The notes under the pieces: model-generated | Told to the model about the DNA's origin: nothing | Seen by the model: the letters and a program-made list of their open reading frames with translations, nothing else | Database searches by the model: none | Assembly: GCA_963747555.1 (NCBI GenBank) | Contig: CAVVFZ010000017.1 | Location: 138,838 to 202,837, forward strand | DNA: 64,000 nt | Direction of reading: 5' to 3' | DNA from: DUZB01 sp963747555 | GTDB taxonomy: Bacteria > Desulfobacterota > DSM-4660 > Desulfatiglandales > Desulfatiglandaceae | Shown here: one piece after another, positions 1 to 7,857 of the stretch | Position numbering within the stretch: position 1 is the stretch's first letter | Layout: every line of letters begins with the position of its first letter | Made by a program: the position numbers and the translations under genes

Positions 1-485
1 AAGGATACGGCCCTGGCGGCGTTGCCGTTTTGCTGGAATGCCTCACCGATAATAAGAACAGGACCGTGGCGGACGTAAAGCACCTCTTTGAACGTCATGG
101 GGGAAACCTGGGGGAACCGGGCTGCGTAGCCTGGATGTTTAAGCAAAAAGGGTTGATCGTGCTGGACAAGGAAGAAGTGGAAGAGGAACAGCTCTTTAAC
201 GTAGCCCTGGAGGCAGGCGCGGAAGATGTGAAAGATGAGGGCGATGAATTCGAAGTCATCACGGACCCTTCCGATTTCGAATCCGTCAGAGAGGCCATCG
301 AGGGCGCAAGTCTTCCCTATACCATGGCGGAAGTGACCAAAATTCCGCAGAACATGACCAAAGTGGAAGGGAAAAAGGCCCAGCAGATGGTCAATTTGAT
401 GCAGGCACTTGAAGACCACGATGACGTAAGCCACTTGTATGCCAATTGTGATATCCCGGATGATGTACTGGAGGCCATGGAGTGA
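1..485 (+). CDS. yebC: YebC/PmpR-family regulator, 5' truncated
   Basis: The reading frame is already open at base 3 (frame G-Y-G-P-G-G-V-A-V-L) and runs into the conserved block ECLTDNKNRT, the middle of a YebC/PmpR protein. The N-terminal third lies outside the window. The family is described as DNA-binding transcriptional regulators and, more recently, as factors easing ribosome stalls at proline runs. The C-terminal part is acidic (LEDHDDVSHLYANCDIPDD), as usual. The stop overlaps the ruvC start, and yebC upstream of ruvCAB is a common bacterial arrangement, so co-transcription is likely. Identification is firm; the cellular role is known only from the family. Confidence 0.95.
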   Translation, partial: GYGPGGVAVLLECLTDNKNRTVADVKHLFERHGGNLGEPGCVAWMFKQKGLIVLDKEEVEEEQLFNVALEAGAEDVKDEGDEFEVITDPSDFESVREAIEGASLPYTMAEVTKIPQNMTKVEGKKAQQMVNLMQALEDHDDVSHLYANCDIPDDVLEAME

Positions 486-970
486 TGCTGGTGCTGGGGG
501 TCGATCCCGGTTCAAGGGTTACCGGTTTCGGGCTGGTTGAGAAAAGAAACAATGAGATCATCCATCTCCATTCCGGACTCATAAGACCCCCCGGCAAAAG
601 TCCTTTCTATAAGCGAATTCATGAAATTTTTGAATCGATGGTCAAAATCATGGAGCATTACCAGCCCCATCAGATGGCTATCGAGGATATGTTTTATGCC
701 AAGAACGCCCAGAGTTCACTCAAACTGGGTCATGCAAGGGGAGCGGTTCTCATCGCCGCCGTTCAATGCGGCATTCCTATCTTTGAATATTCTCCTCTGG
801 AAATCAAAAAAGCGGTGGTAGGATACGGAAGGGCAGATAAAGAGCAGGTGCAGTGCATGGTCAAGATCATTCTGGGGATAAAGGCGGACCTGGCCCTGGA
901 TACATCCGACGCCCTCGCCACGGCCATCTGTCACGTAAATTGGTCCAGATTCGAATCGGTGGAAAAATGA
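485..970 (+). CDS. ruvC: Holliday junction resolvase RuvC
   Basis: RuvC cuts Holliday junctions symmetrically during recombinational repair, working with the RuvAB branch-migration motor. The 161-residue product has the family length. The four acidic metal ligands are in place: D7 (GVDPG), E67 (AIEDMFYAKN), D139 and D142 (DTSDALA). Start ATG 485 is preferred because the protein then begins MLVLGVDPG; a GTG at 482 directly precedes it and overlaps the yebC stop. The 3' end overlaps the ruvA start (ATGA), which implies translational coupling. Confidence 0.97.
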   Translation: MLVLGVDPGSRVTGFGLVEKRNNEIIHLHSGLIRPPGKSPFYKRIHEIFESMVKIMEHYQPHQMAIEDMFYAKNAQSSLKLGHARGAVLIAAVQCGIPIFEYSPLEIKKAVVGYGRADKEQVQCMVKIILGIKADLALDTSDALATAICHVNWSRFESVEK

Positions 971-1569
971 TTGCACAGCTAAGCGGGGAACTGACCAGAA
1001 AGACGACCCAGTCGGTTATCATTGATGTCTGCGGTGTGGGGTTCGAGGTCTTCATCCCGCTGTCGACCTTTTATGCGCTCCCGGAATTGCACCAAAAGGT
1101 GACACTCCGGATATACACCCATATCAGAACGGATATCCTGACCCTTTTCGGATTTCATACCACGCTGGAGAAGGAGCTTTTTTTGATGCTCATCTCCGTT
1201 TCAGGGATTGGTCCCAAACTGGGGCTGAATGTCCTTTCGGGGATAGGCCCGCAGGATCTGCTCCAGGCCATGGCCGGGAGTGACGCGGCCAGACTTCAAG
1301 CCATCCCCGGAGTGGGGAAAAAAACCTCGGAGAGAATCGCTCTCGAATTGAAAGACAGGGCCTTGAAAGCCTTGGGGAGCCTCGAACTGACGCCCGGCCT
1401 TGTCATGGAAGGGCAAGACAAACGGATGATGGAAGATGCTGTTTCCGCCCTTGTAAACTTGGGGTACGCCCCTAAAGCAGCCAAACCGGCCATTGAAAAG
1501 GCACGATTCAAGACCGGAGAAATGACACTTGAAGCCTTGATCAGAGAAGCGCTGAGACTTCTGGCCTGA
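967..1569 (+). CDS. ruvA: Holliday junction DNA helicase subunit RuvA
   Basis: RuvA tetramers bind four-way junctions and load RuvB. ATG 967 gives MIAQLSGEL, matching the usual N-terminal OB-fold start, and 200 residues, the family length. The open frame extends upstream to 853, but that part lies inside ruvC and is not credible as coding. Two helix-hairpin-helix motifs are visible around residues 70-130 (SVSGIGPKLGLNVLSG and AIPGVGKKTSERIALEL). The C-terminal domain III that contacts RuvB follows a linker (ALVNLGYAPKAA). It overlaps ruvC by 4 bases and is 11 bases from ruvB. Confidence 0.97.
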   Translation: MIAQLSGELTRKTTQSVIIDVCGVGFEVFIPLSTFYALPELHQKVTLRIYTHIRTDILTLFGFHTTLEKELFLMLISVSGIGPKLGLNVLSGIGPQDLLQAMAGSDAARLQAIPGVGKKTSERIALELKDRALKALGSLELTPGLVMEGQDKRMMEDAVSALVNLGYAPKAAKPAIEKARFKTGEMTLEALIREALRLLA

Positions 1570-1580
1570 TAGCAGGAAAT

Positions 1581-2608
1581 ATGGACGAAAGAATCACAGA
1601 CCCTGAACCCCAACCGGACGAAATCCCTTCTGAGATCAGTCTGAGGCCCAACTCGCTGGAAGAATATGTCGGCCAGACGGAACTCAAGAGGAACCTCAGG
1701 ATTTTCATCGAAGCCGCCAGGGGGAGATCCGAGGCCCTGGATCACGTCCTTTTCCATGGCAGTCCGGGCCTGGGGAAGACTTCTCTTGCCAACATTATCG
1801 CAAGAGAACTGCAGGTAAACATCAAGACCACCTCAGGCCCTGTTATTGAAAAGTCCGGCGATCTTGCAGCGATCCTCACGAGTCTTCAACCGAAAGATGT
1901 CCTTTTTATTGATGAAATTCACCGCCTCAACCACGTGGTGGAAGAGATTCTCTATCCGGCCATGGAAGATTATGCGTTGGATATCATTATCGGGCAGGGA
2001 CCTTCGGCGAAGACCATGAAAATCCCGTTGCCCCCTTTCACGCTGGTGGGAGCAACAACGAGGGCAGGACTCTTGACACCCCCTTTGAGAGATCGGTTCG
2101 GCGTTATTCTCCGGGTTGAATTCTACAGCCCGGAAGAACTTCACGAGATCGTTTCGCGTTCTGCAAGGCTCCTCAAAATCCCCACGAAGGGGGGGGCGCA
2201 CTTGAGATTGCCCGAAGAGCCCGCGGAACCCCCAGGATTGCCAACCGATTGCTGCGAAGAGTGCGAGATTTCGCCCAGGTGGAGGCCGATGGCGTCATCA
2301 CACAGGAAGTGGCGAACCAGGCGCTTAACATGCTGGAGGTCGACCATAAAGGGCTGGATAAGATGGATCGGAACATCCTTCAAACCATCATCTTGAAATT
2401 TGACGGCGGTCCTATCGGTTTGAGCAGCCTGTCGGCAGCCATCGGAGAAGAAAAAGATACCATCGAAGATGTTTATGAGCCGTTCCTGATTCAAAATGGG
2501 TTTCTCAAGAGAACATCCCAGGGAAGGGTCGCCACGAGGCTGGCCTGCCATCACCTGGGGATCGAAATAAGGGCGGGAAAAGGTCCGGTTCAAGGGCGGC
2601 TATTTTAG
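1581..2608 (+). CDS. ruvB: Holliday junction branch-migration ATPase RuvB, apparent frameshift
   Basis: RuvB is the hexameric AAA+ motor of RuvAB branch migration. Walker A (GSPGLGKT, residues 60-67), Walker B (DEIH from residue 111) and sensor 1 (GATTRAG) are intact. The frame then breaks in a run of eight Gs (2189-2196). Downstream the family sequence (ALEIARRARGTPRIANRLL) resumes in the -1 frame and runs to TAG 2608. Adding one G restores a 342-residue protein of normal length. A single uncorrected homopolymer error is the simplest reading; a real null mutation is possible. The distal part has its own internal ATG at 2249, probably not used. Confidence 0.9.
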
Positions 2609-2628
2609 AGAGGGGAGAAAGAAAGCTT

Positions 2629-3891
2629 TTGGAATTTCAGAGTATAAAAGGTTTTAAAGACATCCTGCCGGGAGAATCCACCATCTGGCAGCAGCTGGCG
2701 GCGGAAGCGAGAAGACAGTTTGCCGCCTTTGGATTCGAGGAAATAAGAACGCCTATTCTTGAACGGACCGAACTTTTCAGCCGTGGCATCGGCCAAGAGA
2801 CCGATATCGTATCCAAGGAGATGTACTCTTTTGCAGACAGCAAGGGACGAGGGCTTACCCTCAGGCCGGAGGCAACCGCTTCCGTGGCAAGGGCCTACAT
2901 TCAGAACAGGCTTTACCTGGGTTATCCGGTTCAGAAGCTCTACAGCATCGGTCCCATGTTCCGGCACGAGCGCCCCCAGAAAGGGAGGTTCAGACAGTTC
3001 CACCAGATCAATGCCGAGCTGTTCGGGGATGCGGGCCCCAAGAGTGATGCGGAAATCATTGTCATGGCGATCTCGCTCCTTGAAGATCTGCCCTTGGGTG
3101 ATCTCAGTCTGCATCTCAATTCTCTGGGGTGTCCGGAATGTCGACCGGCATTCAAAGAAACGCTCAAGAATTTCCTGCAGGACAAAACGGGCAACCTTTG
3201 CGTAGACTGCACGAAGAGGGTGGAATTTAATCCGTTGCGCGTGTTCGACTGCAAACTGGATGCCTGCAGGGAGGTCGTTTCGGAAGCGCCGGTAATCGTG
3301 GATTTCCTCTGCCCGGGATGCAACGAGCATTTTCATCGCCTGCAGGAGTACCTCAATGCTTATGGGATCTCCTACATCCTGAACAGCAAACTGGTGAGAG
3401 GGCTGGACTACTACAACAAAACGACCTTTGAAGTTCAGACGGAGCTCCTTGGCGCACAGAATGCGGTGGCAGGTGGTGGAAGGTATGATGGTCTCATTAA
3501 ACTGCTTGGAGGACCGGACCAACCGGCCATCGGCTTTGCCATGGGAATGGAAAGAATTATTGCCTTGATGGAAATGGGCGGAACCCCCGATGCAAGGAGA
3601 CCCGATCTGTTCATTGCCGCCATTGGAGAGACGGCGGACCGGGCCTCATTCATTTGGGCCGGTAAACTAAGAAAATCAGGACTCTGGGTTGAGGGGGATT
3701 ACGGGTTGCATGGCCTTAAATCACAGATGAAAAAGGCGGGCCGTCTGAAGGCCCGAAAGGTCTTGATTGTAGGTGATGACGAAATGGCATCGGGAAAAGG
3801 CATCTTGAGAGATATGGCCGGCCAGGACCAGGTTGAGCTGGACCTGGGAAATATCGTGCCCGTTTTGGAGGAAATTTTAAAGAATGGATGA
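2629..3891 (+). CDS. hisS: Histidyl-tRNA synthetase
   Basis: A class II aminoacyl-tRNA synthetase of 420 residues. It starts at TTG 2629 behind a purine-rich leader (GAGAGGGGAGAAAG) with no in-frame ATG that would keep the conserved N-terminus FQSIKGFKDILPGE. Motif 2 (FRHERPQKGRFRQFHQ), the histidine-binding loop (LVRGLDYYNKTTFEV) and motif 3 (GFAMGMERI) are all visible, followed by the C-terminal anticodon-binding domain. It lies 20 bases after ruvB and overlaps aspS by 8 bases, so hisS and aspS are probably translationally coupled. Confidence 0.97.
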   Translation: MEFQSIKGFKDILPGESTIWQQLAAEARRQFAAFGFEEIRTPILERTELFSRGIGQETDIVSKEMYSFADSKGRGLTLRPEATASVARAYIQNRLYLGYPVQKLYSIGPMFRHERPQKGRFRQFHQINAELFGDAGPKSDAEIIVMAISLLEDLPLGDLSLHLNSLGCPECRPAFKETLKNFLQDKTGNLCVDCTKRVEFNPLRVFDCKLDACREVVSEAPVIVDFLCPGCNEHFHRLQEYLNAYGISYILNSKLVRGLDYYNKTTFEVQTELLGAQNAVAGGGRYDGLIKLLGGPDQPAIGFAMGMERIIALMEMGGTPDARRPDLFIAAIGETADRASFIWAGKLRKSGLWVEGDYGLHGLKSQMKKAGRLKARKVLIVGDDEMASGKGILRDMAGQDQVELDLGNIVPVLEEILKNG

Positions 3892-5707
3892 GCAAGGAAA
3901 AGAACCAATCGATGCCCTTGGAGACTGGAAGCGCACCCATGACTGCGGAGCACTTCGGCAAGACCACGTGGACGAAGAAGTCACACTCATGGGATGGGTC
4001 AACGGCAGAAGAGATCTGGGCAACCTGATCTTTATCGACCTGCGCGACAGGGGAGGGATTACCCAGGTGGTCTTTGACCCTCAGGGAAGCCCGGAAGCCC
4101 ATGAAAGGGCCCATATCCTGCGGAACGAATGGGTCGTGGCAGTCAGGGGAAAGGTCTCTCTGAGGCTGAAAGGTCAGGAAAATGCGGGACTGCCCACCGG
4201 CGACATAGAGCTGAATGCCTCGGAACTGAAAATCTTGAACAGGACGGAGACCCCCCCATTTCAAGTGGACGGCACGGTGGACGCATCCGAAGCGCTGAGG
4301 TTGAAGTACCGGTATCTGGAACTGAGAAGGCCGCAGATGTTCCGTAATTTTCAACAACGACATCGTATCGCAGCCTGCATCCGGACCTTTCTGGACCGTC
4401 TCGGTTTCATGGAGGTGGAAACCCCGATTCTCACCAAGAGCACTCCGGAAGGGGCACGGGATTATCTTGTCCCGAGCCGTGTAAACCGTGGGATGTTTTA
4501 CGCCCTTCCACAGTCTCCCCAGCTATTCAAACAGCTGCTTATGATGGCAGGCTTTGATCGCTATTATCAGATTGTTCGGTGTTTCAGAGACGAAGATCTC
4601 CGGTCCGACCGTCAGCCCGAATTTACGCAGGTGGATTTGGAAATGGCTTTTGTCCAGGAAAACGACGTAATGGGTGTTTTTGAAGAGATGATGAAACATC
4701 TTTTTGAAGAGATCCTGGACGTTCAGATCCCTTCGCCAATCGCCCGGCTCACATACCATGAGGCCATGGCCCGTTTTGGAACGGATCGGCCGGATATGCG
4801 TTTCAACATGGAGCTGATCGATTTATCCGCGGTGGCCTCACAATCCGATTTTAAAGTATTCAGAGGGGCGATTGAAACCGGGGGGTCCGTGAAGGCTATC
4901 TGCGTTAAGGGGGGGGCACAGGCCTATTCCCGGAAGTCCCTTGATGAGCTTGCCTCCGTAGCTCAAAACGCCGGGGCCAAAGGCCTTGCTTGGGTCAAGG
5001 TCGGTGAGGGCGGAGAATGGCAGTCCTCCATCGCCAAGTTCTTTTCTGAGGACCACAAAAACAGCGTCAACAAGGAGATGGAAGCCATGGCCGGCGATTT
5101 GATCCTGATTGTGGCGGATCAAATGAAAATCGTCAATGAAGCCCTCTGTGCACTCAGGCTCAAGGTGGCCAGACAACAGGGACTTATTCGGAGCGGGGAT
5201 TATGCCTTTGTTTGGATCACTGAGTTTCCATTGCTGGAATACGATGAAGACGCAAAGAGATTTGCGGCCGTTCATCATCCGTTCACCTCCCCCTTTGAGG
5301 AGGATCTGGACAGGTTGGATAAGGAGCCTTTAAATGTCAGGGCACGGGCCTATGATTTGGTCTTAAACGGTTCAGAGATAGGCGGAGGAAGCATAAGGAT
5401 ACATCGCACGGATCTACAGGAGAAAGTTTTTCACGCCTTGGGAATCGGGTCCCGGGAGGCACAATCCAAGTTCGGATTCCTGTTGGATGCGCTGAAATAC
5501 GGCGCGCCTCCCCATGGCGGGATGGCACTGGGCTTTGATCGCCTCGTCGCCATCATGACCGGCGCGGGATCCATTCGAGAAGTGATCGCCTTTCCCAAAA
5601 CAACGAGCGCTGCCTGTCTCCTTTCAGAGGCCCCCTCCAGAGTGGATTCGGCGCAGCTAAAAGAGTTGGGTCTCCAGGTGGACCCGGAACTTTTGCAGGA
5701 GAACTGA
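3884..5707 (+). CDS. aspS: Aspartyl-tRNA synthetase (bacterial type)
   Basis: A 607-residue class IIb synthetase: N-terminal OB anticodon-binding domain (GWVNGRRDLGNLIFIDLRD), class II core with motif 2 (FRDEDLRSDRQPEFTQ) and motif 3 (GGMALGFDRLVAIMTG), plus the bacterial GAD insertion around residues 290-420. The OB-fold stretch reads RRDLG rather than RRDHG; established work links the histidine to non-discriminating enzymes, so this one is inferred to be tRNA-Asp-specific. A G8 run at 4909-4916 is in frame here, unlike the one in ruvB. It closes the yebC-ruv-hisS-aspS run. Confidence 0.97.
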   Translation: MDEQGKEPIDALGDWKRTHDCGALRQDHVDEEVTLMGWVNGRRDLGNLIFIDLRDRGGITQVVFDPQGSPEAHERAHILRNEWVVAVRGKVSLRLKGQENAGLPTGDIELNASELKILNRTETPPFQVDGTVDASEALRLKYRYLELRRPQMFRNFQQRHRIAACIRTFLDRLGFMEVETPILTKSTPEGARDYLVPSRVNRGMFYALPQSPQLFKQLLMMAGFDRYYQIVRCFRDEDLRSDRQPEFTQVDLEMAFVQENDVMGVFEEMMKHLFEEILDVQIPSPIARLTYHEAMARFGTDRPDMRFNMELIDLSAVASQSDFKVFRGAIETGGSVKAICVKGGAQAYSRKSLDELASVAQNAGAKGLAWVKVGEGGEWQSSIAKFFSEDHKNSVNKEMEAMAGDLILIVADQMKIVNEALCALRLKVARQQGLIRSGDYAFVWITEFPLLEYDEDAKRFAAVHHPFTSPFEEDLDRLDKEPLNVRARAYDLVLNGSEIGGGSIRIHRTDLQEKVFHALGIGSREAQSKFGFLLDALKYGAPPHGGMALGFDRLVAIMTGAGSIREVIAFPKTTSAACLLSEAPSRVDSAQLKELGLQVDPELLQEN

Positions 5708-5800
5708 CCATTTCCGGTTTGCAACTGAAAAAAGAGAAAGCCGGCGGGGCATTATTTTTTTCGCTGGACCGTATAGATTTTTCTTGAAAAAGAAGATTTC

Positions 5801-5842
5801 ATGTCAATATTACTTGACATTGGACAACCGGTCGGGCATAAG
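5801..5842 (+). promoter_or_regulatory. Candidate sigma-70 promoter overlapped by a perfect dyad
   Basis: A perfect 7-bp inverted repeat, ATGTCAA (5801-5807) and TTGACAT (5814-5820), is separated by 6 bases. Its right arm contains a consensus -35 box TTGACA (5814-5819). Seventeen bases downstream is CATAAG (5837-5842), four of six matches to a -10 box. The arrangement suggests a promoter for the cysteine-rich gene at 5924 with an operator over the -35. The identity of any regulator is unknown. Confidence 0.5.
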
Positions 5843-5923
5843 CGGCTGCGAACTTATTTTTCAATAGGGCTTTTTTGCAAAAGAAACAAAAGGCTGTAAA
5901 ATTTCAGAAAGGACGTGATTAAA

Positions 5924-6196
5924 ATGATTTGTGCAAGCGTAAAAGAGGGACTGGAATGTTCCTTTATGACCAAGACCGGCTGCGGTTTTAACGGCGGAAC
6001 CTGTCACATCATCATCGAGGCATGTGAAGGATGTCAGAAAGCGACGGAGTATTCTTCCGGAAAATATTGCCTCGTATTTCCCGATCCCACCGTAAAATGG
6101 CGCCTGGGAAACTGCAACATGGCGACCCACATCAAGACAGAAGAGAAAAAGGCAGGAAAAGTAAATCCTCTGAAGGCGTCCAAGCGCGGTCATTAG
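5924..6196 (+). CDS. PxxKW-family cysteine-rich protein
   Basis: A 90-residue protein with seven cysteines, mostly in the N-terminal two thirds (CASVKEGLEC, TGCGFNGGTC, ACEGCQK, KYCLVFPDP), and the P-x-x-K-W signature as PTVKW, followed by GNCNMATH. This family is known mainly from sulfate-reducing and related Desulfobacterota; its function is not established, but the Cys pattern suggests metal or Fe-S binding. ATG 5924 has an AGGA ribosome site 10 bases upstream; a GTG at 5915 is the alternative. The C-terminus is lysine-rich. It is monocistronic with its own promoter. Confidence 0.85.
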   Translation: MICASVKEGLECSFMTKTGCGFNGGTCHIIIEACEGCQKATEYSSGKYCLVFPDPTVKWRLGNCNMATHIKTEEKKAGKVNPLKASKRGH

Positions 6197-6222
6197 ACCG
6201 TTCTCCCCGGAATACCTCCCTG

Positions 6223-6278
6223 ACAAGACGGAAGCCATCCCTCAAAGAAATGAGGGGCAATGGATTTTTCCGTCTTGT
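6223..6278. terminator. Long hairpin between convergent genes
   Basis: An 11-bp perfect stem (ACAAGACGGAA, 6223-6233, against 6268-6278) encloses a second paired stretch (CCATCCCTC near 6235-6243 against GAGGG and ATGG near 6252-6263). It lies between the PxxKW gene and the convergent HD-GYP gene, where a bidirectional terminator would be expected. No clean U-tract follows, so the terminator role is tentative. Confidence 0.4.
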
Positions 6279-6343
6279 GGGGGAAAGTCTTGGAAAATTT
6301 ACAGGGATGAAAAATCATCTTCAAGAAAGGGCCATCTTTTCGT

Positions 6344-7108
6344 TTAGACCAGAATTGCTTCCATAGCCCTGACGCATTGCAAGTCCCATTGCTTTCCTGC
6401 ATTTTTTTCGAGGATTTCGAGGGCCGTTTCCCGGCTTCTTCCCTTCTGATAGGGCCTGTCCGTGGTCATGGCGTCAAAGGCATCGGCGACAGCCAATATT
6501 TTGGCCCCGAGGGGGATCTCATCGTCCTTGAGTTTTCTGGGGTATCCCTTTCCATCCGGACGTTCATGGTGACAATACACATATTCCACGGCAGGCCCCA
6601 AAAAGTCAAGATCGTGAAGGATGTCCGCCCCGGTGGTGGGATGGGAGATGATTTCCTTCACAATCTCAGGCGGATTTTTTGCGCCATGGGGATTAAAGAG
6701 GTCGTCTGAAAAGCCGATCTTGCCTATATCGTGCAAAATGCCGGCCAGACGCACGTATTCCGTCTGATCGGCGTCAAATTCCATGTACTCGGCCATCCTC
6801 CTGGCCAAGTCCGCTACCCTCGCCGTGTGGCCTTCCGTATAGGTGTCTCGGGCGGCCAAGGCATGGGCCATGGCGGAAACCACGCTGATCGTATTTTTCT
6901 TGATGGTCTGATTCAAGTTCTCCAACTCTTGAATCATCATCTCGAGACGGTATTCCCTTGCCTCAATTTTCACCATCATGAGCCCTACCGCCTCGGCAAC
7001 GGCGCGAACCGGTTCGGGCTGATCCCCCCTGGTTAACTCCATGATGTCGTTGGAGTATTTCCCACCGGCAATCTCTTCGATAATCTTCACCAAGCGATTA
7101 ACGGCCAT
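6344..7108 (-). CDS. HD-GYP domain protein (c-di-GMP phosphodiesterase type)
   Basis: A 254-residue protein. An N-terminal roughly 70-residue helical stretch resembles a degenerate HAMP or linker helix with no membrane segment. A full HD-GYP domain follows: HTARVADLARRM, the HD motif in AGILHDIGKIG, and the GYP loop as HHERPDGKGYP, then KILAVADAFDAMTTDRPY. These residues are those of active c-di-GMP phosphodiesterases. It is last in the minus-strand operon after tlyA (25-base gap, ribosome site TAGGAG). No sensor domain is attached, so how it receives signal is unclear. Confidence 0.9.
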   Translation of the reverse strand: MAVNRLVKIIEEIAGGKYSNDIMELTRGDQPEPVRAVAEAVGLMMVKIEAREYRLEMMIQELENLNQTIKKNTISVVSAMAHALAARDTYTEGHTARVADLARRMAEYMEFDADQTEYVRLAGILHDIGKIGFSDDLFNPHGAKNPPEIVKEIISHPTTGADILHDLDFLGPAVEYVYCHHERPDGKGYPRKLKDDEIPLGAKILAVADAFDAMTTDRPYQKGRSRETALEILEKNAGKQWDLQCVRAMEAILV

Positions 7109-7133
7109 GTCGATTTTCTCCTAAAACGCCCTG

Positions 7134-7856
7134 TTATCGGGTCAAATAAACAAGAAATTCCTGGTTGCCTTTTGGTCCAAGAATAGGTGATGGGATCGTC
7201 CCTCTCACGTTCCAGCCACACCCTTCAAAAAAGATGTTGAGACTTTCGACAACCTCTTCATGCAGAACTGTGTCCCTGACAACTCCTCCCTTTCCTACCT
7301 TCCCCTTTCCCACTTCAAACTGGGGTTTGATGAGCGCCACGATAAAGGATTTCTCTGTCAAGAGATCGGAAACAGGAGGGATAACCAGCCGGAGAGAGAT
7401 GAAGGACACATCGATGACCGCTCCCTGGATCGGTTCGGAGAAGAGATCGGGCCTCAGATGGCGGATATTGGTTTTTTCCAGGATTTCCACGCGCGGGTCC
7501 TGACGAAGTTTCCAATGGAGCTGTCCATAACCCACGTCGACGGCAAAGACTTTTTTGGCGCCGCACTGCAGAAGACAATCCGTGAAACCTCCGGTAGAAG
7601 CCCCAACGTCCAGGAGGACTTTGTCTTTCACTTCTACCTGGAACTTTTTCAGCGCGGCATCGAGTTTGATCCCGCCGCGACTGACAAAAGGAAGGGAAGT
7701 ATCTTTGACGGCGACAACCGCCGTCGATGGAAAAGCATGCCCGGCCTTTTCGGCCTTTACTCCATTCACCGTGACAAGCCCGGCCATAATCAAGGCCCTG
7801 GCCTTTTCGCCACTTTCGGCCAACCCGTTTTCCACCAGAAGGCGATCTAGACGCAA
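7134..7856 (-). CDS. tlyA: TlyA-family rRNA 2'-O-methyltransferase
   Basis: 240 residues: N-terminal S4 RNA-binding domain (MRLDRLLVENGLAESGEKAR), then an FtsJ/RrmJ-type methyltransferase domain with SAM motif LLDVGASTGGFTDCLL and the conserved KPQFEVG region. Family members methylate ribosomal RNA; some are annotated as hemolysins for historical reasons. It starts at TTG 7856, one base after the dxs stop, so it is translationally coupled. Position next to dxs/ispA is common in proteobacteria and Gram-positives. Confidence 0.93.
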   Translation of the reverse strand: MRLDRLLVENGLAESGEKARALIMAGLVTVNGVKAEKAGHAFPSTAVVAVKDTSLPFVSRGGIKLDAALKKFQVEVKDKVLLDVGASTGGFTDCLLQCGAKKVFAVDVGYGQLHWKLRQDPRVEILEKTNIRHLRPDLFSEPIQGAVIDVSFISLRLVIPPVSDLLTEKSFIVALIKPQFEVGKGKVGKGGVVRDTVLHEEVVESLNIFFEGCGWNVRGTIPSPILGPKGNQEFLVYLTR

Positions 7857-7857
7857 C

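Noticed and set aside
853..966. N-terminal extension of RuvA
   Set aside because: The extra codons overlap ruvC and would give a RuvA 38 residues longer than the family; ATG 967 gives the normal start.
2605..3522. A 305-codon minus-strand open frame
   Set aside because: Antisense shadow of hisS; the hisS motifs are unambiguous.
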